From Ruminococcus sp. UBA1366 (GTDB taxonomy: Bacteria; Bacillota; Clostridia; Oscillospirales; Ruminococcaceae): a DNA stretch of 5,120 bases. Location: assembly GCA_002306005.1 (NCBI GenBank), contig DBRO01000039.1, forward strand, positions 1-5,120. The letters are read 5' to 3'. Of this stretch, positions 1 to 4,917 are shown piece after piece. Below the pieces are notes generated by a model, which was not told the origin of the DNA, searched no databases, and saw only the letters and a program-made list of their open reading frames with translations. The translations under genes and the position numbers were made by a program. Every line of letters starts with the position of its first letter. Position 1 is the stretch's first letter.

Positions 1-289
1 ATACAAAGTGCAGGCGGTAAAGCTAGCAAAGAAGCTTGGGACGACAAAAGCGGCGGAAGAATTACAGATACCCACAAATACGCTGTACGGCTGGATAAAA
101 AAAGCAAAAGCCGGAGAACTGGACACCGGCTGCGGAAGCCGCAATCCGGAGGAATCTCTGAACATTGCCGAAGAAAACCAGCAGCTAAAAAAGCAGATCA
201 AAGCATTGGAGAAAGAAAACAAACGGCTGAACGAAATGAACGAATTTTTGGAGGATGCGGCGGCTTTTTTCGCCGCCAGCCGTCAGAAG
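1..289 (+). mobile_element. Fragment of an IS3-family insertion sequence
   Basis: Only an internal piece of orfA is present. The right end of the element (orfB with its DDE domain, and the terminal inverted repeat) is missing. The boundary at about 284-290 falls inside orfA and not at an IS end, so this is not a simple insertion of an intact element beside the ABC-transporter gene. The left end lies outside the window. Confidence 0.7.
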
Positions 290-307
290 TCGCCTCATCC
301 AGAATGA
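2..307 (+). CDS. IS3-family transposase OrfA, partial at 5' end and replaced at 3' end
   Basis: This is the DNA-binding OrfA subunit of an IS3-family insertion sequence. The frame is already open at the window edge and reads YKVQAVKLAKKLG, the usual continuation of an OrfA N-terminus, so the GTG at 8 is most likely an internal Val and the true start lies before the window. A helix-turn-helix follows (TTKAAEELQIPTNTLYGWIKKAK), then a leucine-zipper coiled coil (about nt 170-255, ENQQLKKQIKALEKENKRL). The conserved end EFLEDAAAFFAASRQK finishes at about nt 289. The last residues (SPHPE) are not OrfA-like and come from the neighbouring ABC-transporter DNA read on the wrong strand. No OrfB follows. 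OrfA identity is well supported; the real 3' end and the DDE-transposase half are absent from this window. Confidence 0.85.
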   Translation, partial: YKVQAVKLAKKLGTTKAAEELQIPTNTLYGWIKKAKAGELDTGCGSRNPEESLNIAEENQQLKKQIKALEKENKRLNEMNEFLEDAAAFFAASRQKSPHPE

Positions 308-2111
308 TTATGGTGGGGTCCTCCGCCAATACTCTGGCAATTTCAAGGCGCTGTCTTTCCCCGCCGGATAAATCCTTTCCGCCCTCGGTCAGGCGGTATT
401 GGTATCCGCCTTCACGCTGCATAATATCCTCGTGAAGCTGCGCGTCGCGGGCGGCAAGAATCATCTCAAAGTCCTCGATGGACGTATCCCACATTTTGAT
501 GTTGTTTTCTATCGTGTCCTCAAACAGAATAATATCCTGATCCACAACGGAAAGCGAACCCGTAAAAACACTGTGATTGATTTTACACAGTGGTTTTCCG
601 TCAAACAAAATTTCGCCCGACCACGGCTGATACAAACCGGATATCAGTTTGGAGAGTGTGGATTTTCCGCAGCCGGAAGCCCCCACAAACGCAACGCTAT
701 GTCCTGCCTCCAAGATCATGGAGAAATCTTCAATCAACGGCTCATTGAGTCTGGAATACCCAAAAGTCACATTTTGCAGCTCCAGCTTGCCGGAGAGCTT
801 GTCGTAAACCTGCTCCCCGGAAAGTTCTTCGCCGTACTCCACATCGGTCGGATATTCCATCACGTCCTCGATGCGTTCCATGCTTGTGCGCATTTCCTGA
901 AGGGTTTGCGATGCGGTGATAAATTGGTCGGCAGGCGCCATGAATGCCGTTAAAAATCCCAGAAACGCCGTAATCATGCCCACTGTCCATTCGCCCTGCA
1001 TGCAAAAATACACGCCGCCCATAAACACTAGGGTATTCGTAAGTATGGATACCGCCGTCGGAATCATGCCCAGATACGCATTTGTTTTATTCAGCTTGAC
1101 CGTGCCGGTGTTCACATTTGCCTGATAACCCGACCATTTTTCAAAAAAGCCGTTTTCCGCACCGGACGCTTTGATGGACTCCATCATCTCAATGCCGGTT
1201 ACGGTTGTGCCGATCAGCTTGCCGGAATCCCTGCTTGCCACACGGGTGATATTCACCCGCTTTTTGGAAATATAAGTGGAAACCAAACTGTTGATGAGAA
1301 CAGAAGCCACACCAATCATCGAAAGCAGCAGGCTGTACCGCAACATAACAGCCAGATAGAAAATCATCATTATGTCCTGTATGGCAAGCGGAGCCAGCGT
1401 TGCAATCAGGTTTTCCGCAATGACGGTATTTTGCGCCCGCCGCTCGCAAATATCCCCCGACAGCCGCTGGGAGAAAAACACCATCGGCATACGCAAAACG
1501 TGCCACATATATTCGCTGTTGCCCACAATCGCCATTTTTCCGTTTGCCTTTAAAGAATACACCGCCTGAATCCACGCAACAATCAGCTGTATCACCGCAA
1601 GCGCAGTCATGCCCCACATAAAGGGCGAAAACCATGCCGGATTTCTGCCGGTCAGCAGGCGGTCCGCAAAAACATTGGACATGGCAGGTGTAATCATGCC
1701 AATCAGAGAAGTAATCACCGTTGTAATTGCCACAAGGGCAAACGCCGCGCCGGTGCCGATGAGCTTTTTTCTCACAAAACGATACACACTTTTTTTCCTG
1801 CCGGACGGAACAAAATCCGCGCCCGGCGAAAACATCAGGCAGACACCGGTAAAGCCTTGGTCAAACGCCTCCATGGAAACGGTATAATTTCCTTTTTCGG
1901 GGTCGTTCAGCACGGCTTTTTGATTCCGAAAGCCGCAAAGCACGACAAAATGATTAAAATTCCAATGCACAATGCACGGAAATGTGCCGTATCGCTTGAG
2001 GGTTTCCGGCTCGTACCGATAGCCCTTCGCGGTCATCCCATAGTTTCTTGCCGCTTTCAGCATATTTTTGGAATTGGAACCATCCCTAGAAACGCCGCAG
2101 TCCGCCCGCAC
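285..2111 (-). pseudogene. NHLP-type bacteriocin export ABC transporter (C39 peptidase/permease/ATPase), truncated at both ends
   Basis: About 605 residues of a roughly 700-residue peptidase-containing exporter of the family that cleaves double-glycine leaders and secretes NHLP-type peptides. Numbering follows the frame open from 2258 down to 198. The C39 domain starts abruptly at CGVSRDGS (residue 54). It keeps the catalytic His (H103 in WNFNHFVV) and Asp (D119 in LNDPEKG), but the upstream Cys region is gone. Six membrane segments lie at about 167-190, 211-234, 284-306, 308-330, 394-420 and 425-445. The nucleotide-binding domain has Walker A GASGCGKST (526-534), signature LSGGERQR (630-637) and Walker B TIIILDEATS (649-658), where homology stops; the D-loop, H-loop and C-terminus are missing. 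Residues beyond the junctions (before about 50 and after 658) are out-of-frame readings of the sensor gene and the IS. It cannot make a working transporter as written. There are no internal stops, so the break is recent or artefactual. Confidence 0.87.
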
Positions 2112-2736
2112 CCAGCAGCCAGCTGGTTTCGTCCAGATAAATTCCTGCATATCGCAGACTGTTTTCCTCATTGTAGGCAGTCGGTCGGTATTCCTGAACA
2201 TAATAGCCGTTTTTTTGAATGTTCTGAAAAAACTCATACGCCTGCGTGTTATCCGCATCCTCGGCAGTCATATCAAAGCCGATATAATCCGCCACGTTGG
2301 AATACTGTATAATGCCGTTTGCATCAATCAGATTGATTTCCTTTGCGTTCATCGCCGCGGCATACTGTTCCAGATAGTCATTCACATCCGCGGCGGCAAT
2401 CTGGCTGTCGCCGTTTGTATCCGGCAGATCCTCCTGTGTCAGGTTTAAAACAGAAATCATGGAGTCGCCCACATCCACATAGGCAAGGCTGTACAGATAA
2501 TCGTTCACACCTAGTGCAATTGCGGTTTGCGTATCCGAAATCGCACTGGACAGACTGGTTTTTATATCCGCCATAGCGCGTTTTGTGTAAAGAAAGTAAG
2601 TCGTCATACCGGTCAGCACAAACATCACAGCAATCACAACTAACATCCAAATCTGAATGGTTCTTGCAATTGTGCGCTTGTGTTTCCGCGTCCGGATTTT
2701 ATCCGTACTATGAAAAGAAGTAGTTTTCGGATTCAA
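2086..2736 (-). CDS. Membrane-anchored extracytoplasmic sensor, probable N-terminal half of a SpoIIE/RsbU-like PP2C phosphatase, truncated
   Basis: The start is TTG at 2736-2734: an in-frame TGA lies just upstream, and AGGTGA (2743-2748) sits 6 nt before it. A basic N-terminus (RTRKHKRTIAR) precedes one clear membrane helix (about residues 30-50, WMLVVIAVMFVLTG), followed by an outside-facing domain with a Cache-like core (INLIDANGIIQYSNVADYIGFDM at 134-156, VQEYRPTAYNEENSLRYAGIYL to about 201). In related clostridial proteins this sensor is followed by a second helix and a cytoplasmic PP2C-type serine phosphatase. Here the homologous part stops at about residue 210 and the frame closes five or six codons later inside ABC-transporter DNA, so the catalytic domain is missing. 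It lies 29 nt downstream of the STAS gene, in line with the ATPase-STAS pair. The phosphatase identity is inferred from the sensor type and neighbours; a histidine kinase or diguanylate cyclase sensor cannot be excluded. Residues 106-117 form an EF-hand-like loop. Confidence 0.75.
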   Translation of the reverse strand: MNPKTTSFHSTDKIRTRKHKRTIARTIQIWMLVVIAVMFVLTGMTTYFLYTKRAMADIKTSLSSAISDTQTAIALGVNDYLYSLAYVDVGDSMISVLNLTQEDLPDTNGDSQIAAADVNDYLEQYAAAMNAKEINLIDANGIIQYSNVADYIGFDMTAEDADNTQAYEFFQNIQKNGYYVQEYRPTAYNEENSLRYAGIYLDETSWLLGAGGLRRF

Positions 2737-2742
2737 GCGTTT

Positions 2743-2748
2743 TCACCT
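2743..2748 (-). promoter_or_regulatory. Ribosome binding site deciding a TTG start for the sensor
   Basis: On the minus strand AGGTGA lies 6 nt before TTG at 2736-2734. No in-frame ATG or GTG exists upstream before a TGA, and the next ATG (residue 31) would fall inside the membrane helix. TTG is therefore the best start. Confidence 0.65.
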
Positions 2749-2765
2749 ACTCTGCCGGCGCGGCA

Positions 2766-3062
2766 TTATTCTATATGTAAAATATCGCGAAATCCTGTCA
2801 TTTCAAATATTTCCATCACCGTCGCATTGGGGTTTTTCACAATCATTTTGCCTTGGCGGCTCATAATTTTTTGCGCGGAAAGCAGAACCCGCAGTCCGGC
2901 GGAAGAAATATATTCAATGCCTGTATAATCCAAAACCAATTTTGTGGCGGCGGGAATCGCACTTTTTAATTCCGTCTCTAAGCTTGGCGCAGTTATGGTA
3001 TCCAACCGTCCCACAAGCTTGAGAGTTACTTGGCTTGCCTCGGTTTCTTTTTGAATCGTCAT
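2766..3062 (-). CDS. STAS-domain anti-sigma factor antagonist (SpoIIAA/RsbV-like)
   Basis: A 98-residue single-domain STAS protein. In partner switching such proteins bind the RsbW/SpoIIAB-type kinase when unphosphorylated and are inactivated by phosphorylation on a conserved Ser. The fold signature is visible: LVGRLDTITAPSLETEL at 17-33, LVLDYTGIEYISSAGLRVLL at 42-61, and the GKMIVKNPNATVMEIFEMTGF C-terminal part. Ser54 in ISSAGL aligns with the SpoIIAA phosphoacceptor; Ser53 takes the place of its preceding Asp. I chose ATG at 3062 because AGGAGG (3073-3078) lies 10 nt upstream. An in-frame ATG at 3086 overlaps the stop of the preceding gene (TAATG), but would put the Shine-Dalgarno inside the coding region and add eight uncharacteristic residues. 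It follows the ATPase gene directly, which fits a kinase-substrate pair. Confidence 0.9.
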   Translation of the reverse strand: MTIQKETEASQVTLKLVGRLDTITAPSLETELKSAIPAATKLVLDYTGIEYISSAGLRVLLSAQKIMSRQGKMIVKNPNATVMEIFEMTGFRDILHIE

Positions 3063-3085
3063 GAAGAAAACGCCTCCTTTTTTCA

Positions 3086-3502
3086 TTATAATTTCTTTAC
3101 AATTTTCAGAATATTCTGTCCGTTTTGATACTCGTAGCTGATATCGTCCATGCTTTTTTTCACTAAAAAAATACCCAGCCCGCCGATTTTGCGTTCTTCC
3201 GCAGGGAGATGAATCTGCGGTGGGGCTGTCCGGAGGGGGTCAAAGGGCTTGCCGTTGTCAATCATCGTAATGATGACTTCGAGGGGTTCATCAAGAACTT
3301 CCACCCGCACCGTTGCGGCTCCCGTTTTGGGATGATAGGCATAATGCGCGATGTTGCCGAACAATTCATCGATGGCAATATCTATTTGCGTGCGGATTTT
3401 TGCCGCACAGCCATACTGTTCCAGCTGCTCGTTTACAAAATTTATCACCCGCTCAATGTTTTCCACCGTGGCAGCGAGGGTAAATTCCTTTGTTATGCTC
3501 AT
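3086..3502 (-). CDS. RsbW/SpoIIAB-like anti-sigma factor / serine-protein kinase (HATPase)
   Basis: A 138-residue GHKL-type ATPase of the anti-sigma/serine-kinase family. The nucleotide-binding boxes are intact: N-box DELFGNIAHYAY (45-56, with E46 and N50), G1 box DNGKPFDP (82-89) and G2 box GGLGIFLVK (107-115). The length matches free-standing RsbW-type proteins, with no sensor or dimerisation domain. The start ATG (3502-3500) has AGAGAGG (3512-3518) 9 nt upstream. It is the first gene of the minus-strand operon with the STAS protein and the membrane sensor, and its stop codon abuts the next gene. The role is to phosphorylate the STAS partner and hold back a target. That target may be a sigma factor not in this window, or another regulator, since such modules do not always control sigma factors. 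Promoter and leader hairpin are listed separately. Confidence 0.9.
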   Translation of the reverse strand: MSITKEFTLAATVENIERVINFVNEQLEQYGCAAKIRTQIDIAIDELFGNIAHYAYHPKTGAATVRVEVLDEPLEVIITMIDNGKPFDPLRTAPPQIHLPAEERKIGGLGIFLVKKSMDDISYEYQNGQNILKIVKKL

Positions 3503-3516
3503 GCCCGCCGTCCTCT

Positions 3517-3560
3517 CTTTTGCATTTGTTTGGTGGGAATACCATGAAAAAATGCAAAAG
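3517..3560 (-). promoter_or_regulatory. Leader hairpin next to the ATPase gene's ribosome binding site
   Basis: On the minus strand, CTTTTGCATTT (3560-3550) pairs perfectly with AAATGCAAAAG (3527-3517), an 11-bp stem. The loop holds a smaller TGGT/ACCA pairing. The lower arm ends at, and overlaps by two bases, the Shine-Dalgarno AGAGAGG (3512-3518). No T-run follows, so it is not a terminator. It could tune translation or mRNA stability; that role is inferred. Confidence 0.5.
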
Positions 3561-3592
3561 GAATAAAGAATTTTTCACATATTTCTCTTCTT

Positions 3593-3620
3593 ATATTACC
3601 ATAATTCAAAGATTTGTAAA
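3593..3620 (-). promoter_or_regulatory. Putative sigma-A-type promoter of the ATPase-STAS-sensor operon
   Basis: On the minus strand, TTTACA (3620-3615) and TAATAT (3598-3593) are separated by 16 bp, with TG one base before the -10 (TGgTAATAT), an extended -10 element. Transcription would start near 3586, giving a leader of about 84 nt. A TTGACA at 3633-3628 has only a poor -10 (TTGAAT) at 18 bp and is a weaker alternative. Confidence 0.5.
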
Positions 3621-3625
3621 TCTTT
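3608..3625. promoter_or_regulatory. 18-bp perfect inverted repeat over the -35, possible operator
   Basis: AAAGATTT-GT-AAATCTTT has two 8-bp arms with a 2-bp centre and covers the -35 of the operon promoter. A further AATCTTT half-site lies at 3632-3638. The position suits repressor binding. No particular regulator is indicated. Confidence 0.45.
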
Positions 3626-3732
3626 TTTGTCAATCTTTGGCTTTTTTTGGTACATTGGCGAAATTTGCGTTTCCTATTTACACAGCACCTGCGTTCATCC
3701 AAACAGATTTACAAAGAATTTTTGCCAAAAAG

Positions 3733-3766
3733 CAAGCCCGACTGGACGAATTTCCGGTCGGGCTTG
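3733..3766 (-). terminator. Second stem-loop between the AbrB gene and the operon, terminator-like
   Basis: Arms AAGCCCGACTGG (3734-3745) and CCGGTCGGGCTT (3754-3765) pair over 12 bp with one G-U, plus an outer C-G, around an 8-nt loop. Read on the minus strand the stem is followed by GCTTTTTGG, a short T-run. On the plus strand the T-run begins about 13 nt after the stem, so minus-strand action is more likely, as a back-up to the terminator at 3809-3832. Confidence 0.55.
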
Positions 3767-3808
3767 TTCTATGCTTCTTTTTTTGCGAATATGCTTTAGT
3801 AGGACAAA

Positions 3809-3832
3809 CAAAAAGGAAGCCCGTAGGCTTCC
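3809..3832 (-). terminator. Rho-independent terminator of the AbrB-family gene
   Basis: Minus strand: stem GGAAGCC (3832-3826), TACG tetraloop, GGCTTCC (3821-3815), followed directly by TTTTTG. It lies 36 nt after the AbrB-family stop codon. Compact stem, tetraloop and T-run make this a convincing intrinsic terminator. Confidence 0.85.
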
Positions 3833-3867
3833 CGTTTTGCTGTGTTGTGAACTTCTCGTGCTATGTA

Positions 3868-4119
3868 CTAGTCACCCAGTTTTTTCACGAGCAGCGCAAG
3901 ACAATCTTTGCAGATCGGCTTGCCCTTGAAATCCTCAACGTCATCACCATTTCCGCAGAAGATGCATGAACGCTGGAACTTCTTCAGCACAATCATGTCG
4001 TGGTCCACATAGATTTCGATTGCGTCTTTGACGTCGATACCGAAAGTTCTGCGGAGTTCGATGGGAAGAACAATTCTTCCGAGCTCATCGATTTTTCTTA
4101 CGATTCCTGTTGATTTCAT
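3868..4119 (-). CDS. AbrB-family transition-state-type DNA-binding regulator with Cys4 tail
   Basis: An 83-residue AbrB/SpoVT-type swapped-hairpin DNA-binding protein. The N-terminal domain MKSTGIVRKIDELGRIVLPIELRRTFGI (1-28) is the hallmark of the family, followed by DAIEIYVDHDMIVLKKF (32-48). The C-terminal part carries two CxxC pairs (C52, C55, C70, C73), which suggests a small metal-binding knuckle of the kind common in clostridial members. ATG at 4119 has GGGGA 6 nt upstream. A start further up at 4149 would add ten residues not seen in the family and lies before that ribosome binding site. Such proteins regulate stationary-phase and sporulation genes as dimers or tetramers; the targets here are unknown. 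It is monocistronic, with its own near-ideal promoter and terminator, and is divergent from spmA. Autoregulation is plausible from the palindrome in its promoter. Confidence 0.93.
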   Translation of the reverse strand: MKSTGIVRKIDELGRIVLPIELRRTFGIDVKDAIEIYVDHDMIVLKKFQRSCIFCGNGDDVEDFKGKPICKDCLALLVKKLGD

Positions 4120-4124
4120 AAAAT

Positions 4125-4130
4125 ATCCCC
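4125..4130 (-). promoter_or_regulatory. Ribosome binding site deciding the start of the AbrB-family gene
   Basis: On the minus strand GGGGA precedes ATG at 4119-4117 by 6 nt. This supports MKSTG as the N-terminus over the longer in-frame ATG at 4149. Confidence 0.65.
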
Positions 4131-4172
4131 TTTTTTTACGAAATATCAAGATTTTTTGAAAATCTCCATATT

Positions 4173-4199
4173 ATCCAGTGTAATTATATTATACTGGAT
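4173..4199. promoter_or_regulatory. 27-bp near-palindrome over the -10, candidate operator
   Basis: Arms ATCCAGTGTAAT (4173-4184) and ATTATACTGGAT (4188-4199) match as inverted repeats at 11 of 12 positions around a 3-bp centre. The site covers the -10 and the expected start point of the AbrB-family promoter. Because the transcript begins inside it, it is a DNA-level site and not an RNA hairpin. Autorepression by the AbrB-like protein, or control by another dimeric repressor, are both possible. Confidence 0.6.
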
Positions 4200-4216
4200 G
4201 CACAGAAATTTGTCAA
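4188..4216 (-). promoter_or_regulatory. Consensus sigma-A promoter of the AbrB-family gene
   Basis: On the minus strand TTGACA (4216-4211) and TATAAT (4193-4188) are both perfect matches, with the ideal 17-bp spacer. Transcription should start near 4181, leaving a leader of about 60 nt. Such a strong unregulated promoter would be unusual for a regulator, which makes the overlapping palindrome meaningful. Confidence 0.88.
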
Positions 4217-4253
4217 GCGAATTTAATAACATTTTGTTACTATATGCCGTTTA

Positions 4254-4267
4254 TTGTTTAAAAACAA
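4254..4267. repeat. Short inverted repeat upstream of spmA
   Basis: TTGTTT-AA-AAACAA is a perfect 14-bp palindrome 50 nt before the spmA start, in the 198-nt divergent spacer between the AbrB-family gene and spmA. AT-rich palindromes of this size arise by chance fairly often, so a regulatory role is only possible. Confidence 0.25.
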
Positions 4268-4317
4268 CGTAAATATAAAGTAAATTGCTGAAAATTATCA
4301 AAATAGGTGATTGTATG

Positions 4318-4917
4318 ATGAAATTTGTATTTTCGGGACTAATTCTATTTTCTGTTTTTGTAGGTTTTTTCACCGGGAGAATGAACGAGGTTTCCAACGC
4401 TGCAATTGCAAGCTGTTCAAAAGCGGTAGAAATCATTCTGGCGCTGGTGGGTTCCATTGCGCTGTGGGGCGGATTGATGCGCGTGGCGGAAAAATCCGGC
4501 CTGACGGACAAAATCGCAAAGCTGTTCTCCCCCATCCTGCGGCTGCTGTTCCGCGGGTTAAATCCTGCGGGAAAAGCATTCCGTGCCATTTCCATGAACC
4601 TGACCGCCAACCTGCTCGGACTTGGCAACGCCGCCACGCCGCTTGGGATTCTCGCCGTCAAGCGCATTGCGGAGGAAGAACATTCCGGCAGCACGGCAAC
4701 ACGGAACATGGTGCTGTTTGTGGTGCTGAACACAGCTTCCATCCAACTGATTCCCTCCACCATTGCGGCGCTGCGGCTGCAATATGGTGCAACAGAGCCT
4801 TTGGATATCCTGCCTGCGATTCTGCTCAGTTCCCTCTGCTCGGTACTAATCGGGATTCTGATGGTCTTTGCTTTGCACCGGCCGTTTCACAAGCGGCTGG
4901 AAGGAGGTTCGGCATGA
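4318..4917 (+). CDS. spmA: Spore maturation protein A
   Basis: A 199-residue integral membrane protein matching SpmA in length and sequence, including the nucleoside-gate-type motif MNLTANLLGLGNAATPLGI (93-111) and hydrophobic segments at about 5-20, 37-55, 131-150 and 166-186. SpmA acts with SpmB in spore core dehydration and heat resistance in Bacillus and Clostridium; the transported species is not settled. Two adjacent ATG codons (4315 and 4318) follow AGGTGA (4305-4310). The second has the better spacing (7 nt), so I use it; the first would add one Met. An in-frame TTG at 4285 precedes the ribosome binding site and is unlikely. It overlaps spmB by 4 bp, so the two are translationally coupled. 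No convincing sigma-A promoter is visible upstream; in Bacillus the operon is controlled by a mother-cell sigma factor. Confidence 0.94.
   Translation: MKFVFSGLILFSVFVGFFTGRMNEVSNAAIASCSKAVEIILALVGSIALWGGLMRVAEKSGLTDKIAKLFSPILRLLFRGLNPAGKAFRAISMNLTANLLGLGNAATPLGILAVKRIAEEEHSGSTATRNMVLFVVLNTASIQLIPSTIAALRLQYGATEPLDILPAILLSSLCSVLIGILMVFALHRPFHKRLEGGSA
4902..4907 (+). promoter_or_regulatory. Ribosome binding site of spmB inside spmA
   Basis: A perfect AGGAGG lies 6 nt before the spmB ATG at 4914, within the last codons of spmA. It fixes the spmB start at the ATGA overlap. Confidence 0.85.

Noticed and set aside
8..10. GTG at 8 as the orfA start
   Set aside because: The frame is open before it and reads as a normal OrfA N-terminus (YKVQAVK), so the real start is outside the window.
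186..192. A AAA AAG heptamer in orfA, in the frame used for IS3-family -1 frameshifting
   Set aside because: It lies in the middle of the leucine zipper, upstream of the conserved OrfA end, and the -1 frame after it does not encode OrfB-like sequence. Lys-Lys coding by chance is the simpler explanation.
257..278. GGCGGC/GCCGCC inverted repeat around a T-run, terminator-like
   Set aside because: It encodes the conserved AAAFFAA of OrfA, and the T-run is in the loop and not after the stem.
399..953. Long plus-strand open frame
   Set aside because: It is antisense to the well-supported ATP-binding domain of the exporter and has no recognisable domain.
3063..3086. Upstream ATG (3086) for the STAS gene
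   Set aside because: The AGGAGG would lie inside the coding region; the ATG at 3062 has suitable spacing and gives the usual STAS N-terminus.
3490..3969. 159-codon plus-strand open frame across the intergenic region
   Set aside because: It runs through two hairpins and into the antisense of the AbrB-family gene, has a composition typical of AT-rich non-coding DNA (many F, C, S), and has no ribosome binding site.
4285..4317. TTG at 4285 as the spmA start
   Set aside because: AGGTGA lies downstream of it and right before ATGATG at 4315-4320, which gives the normal SpmA length.
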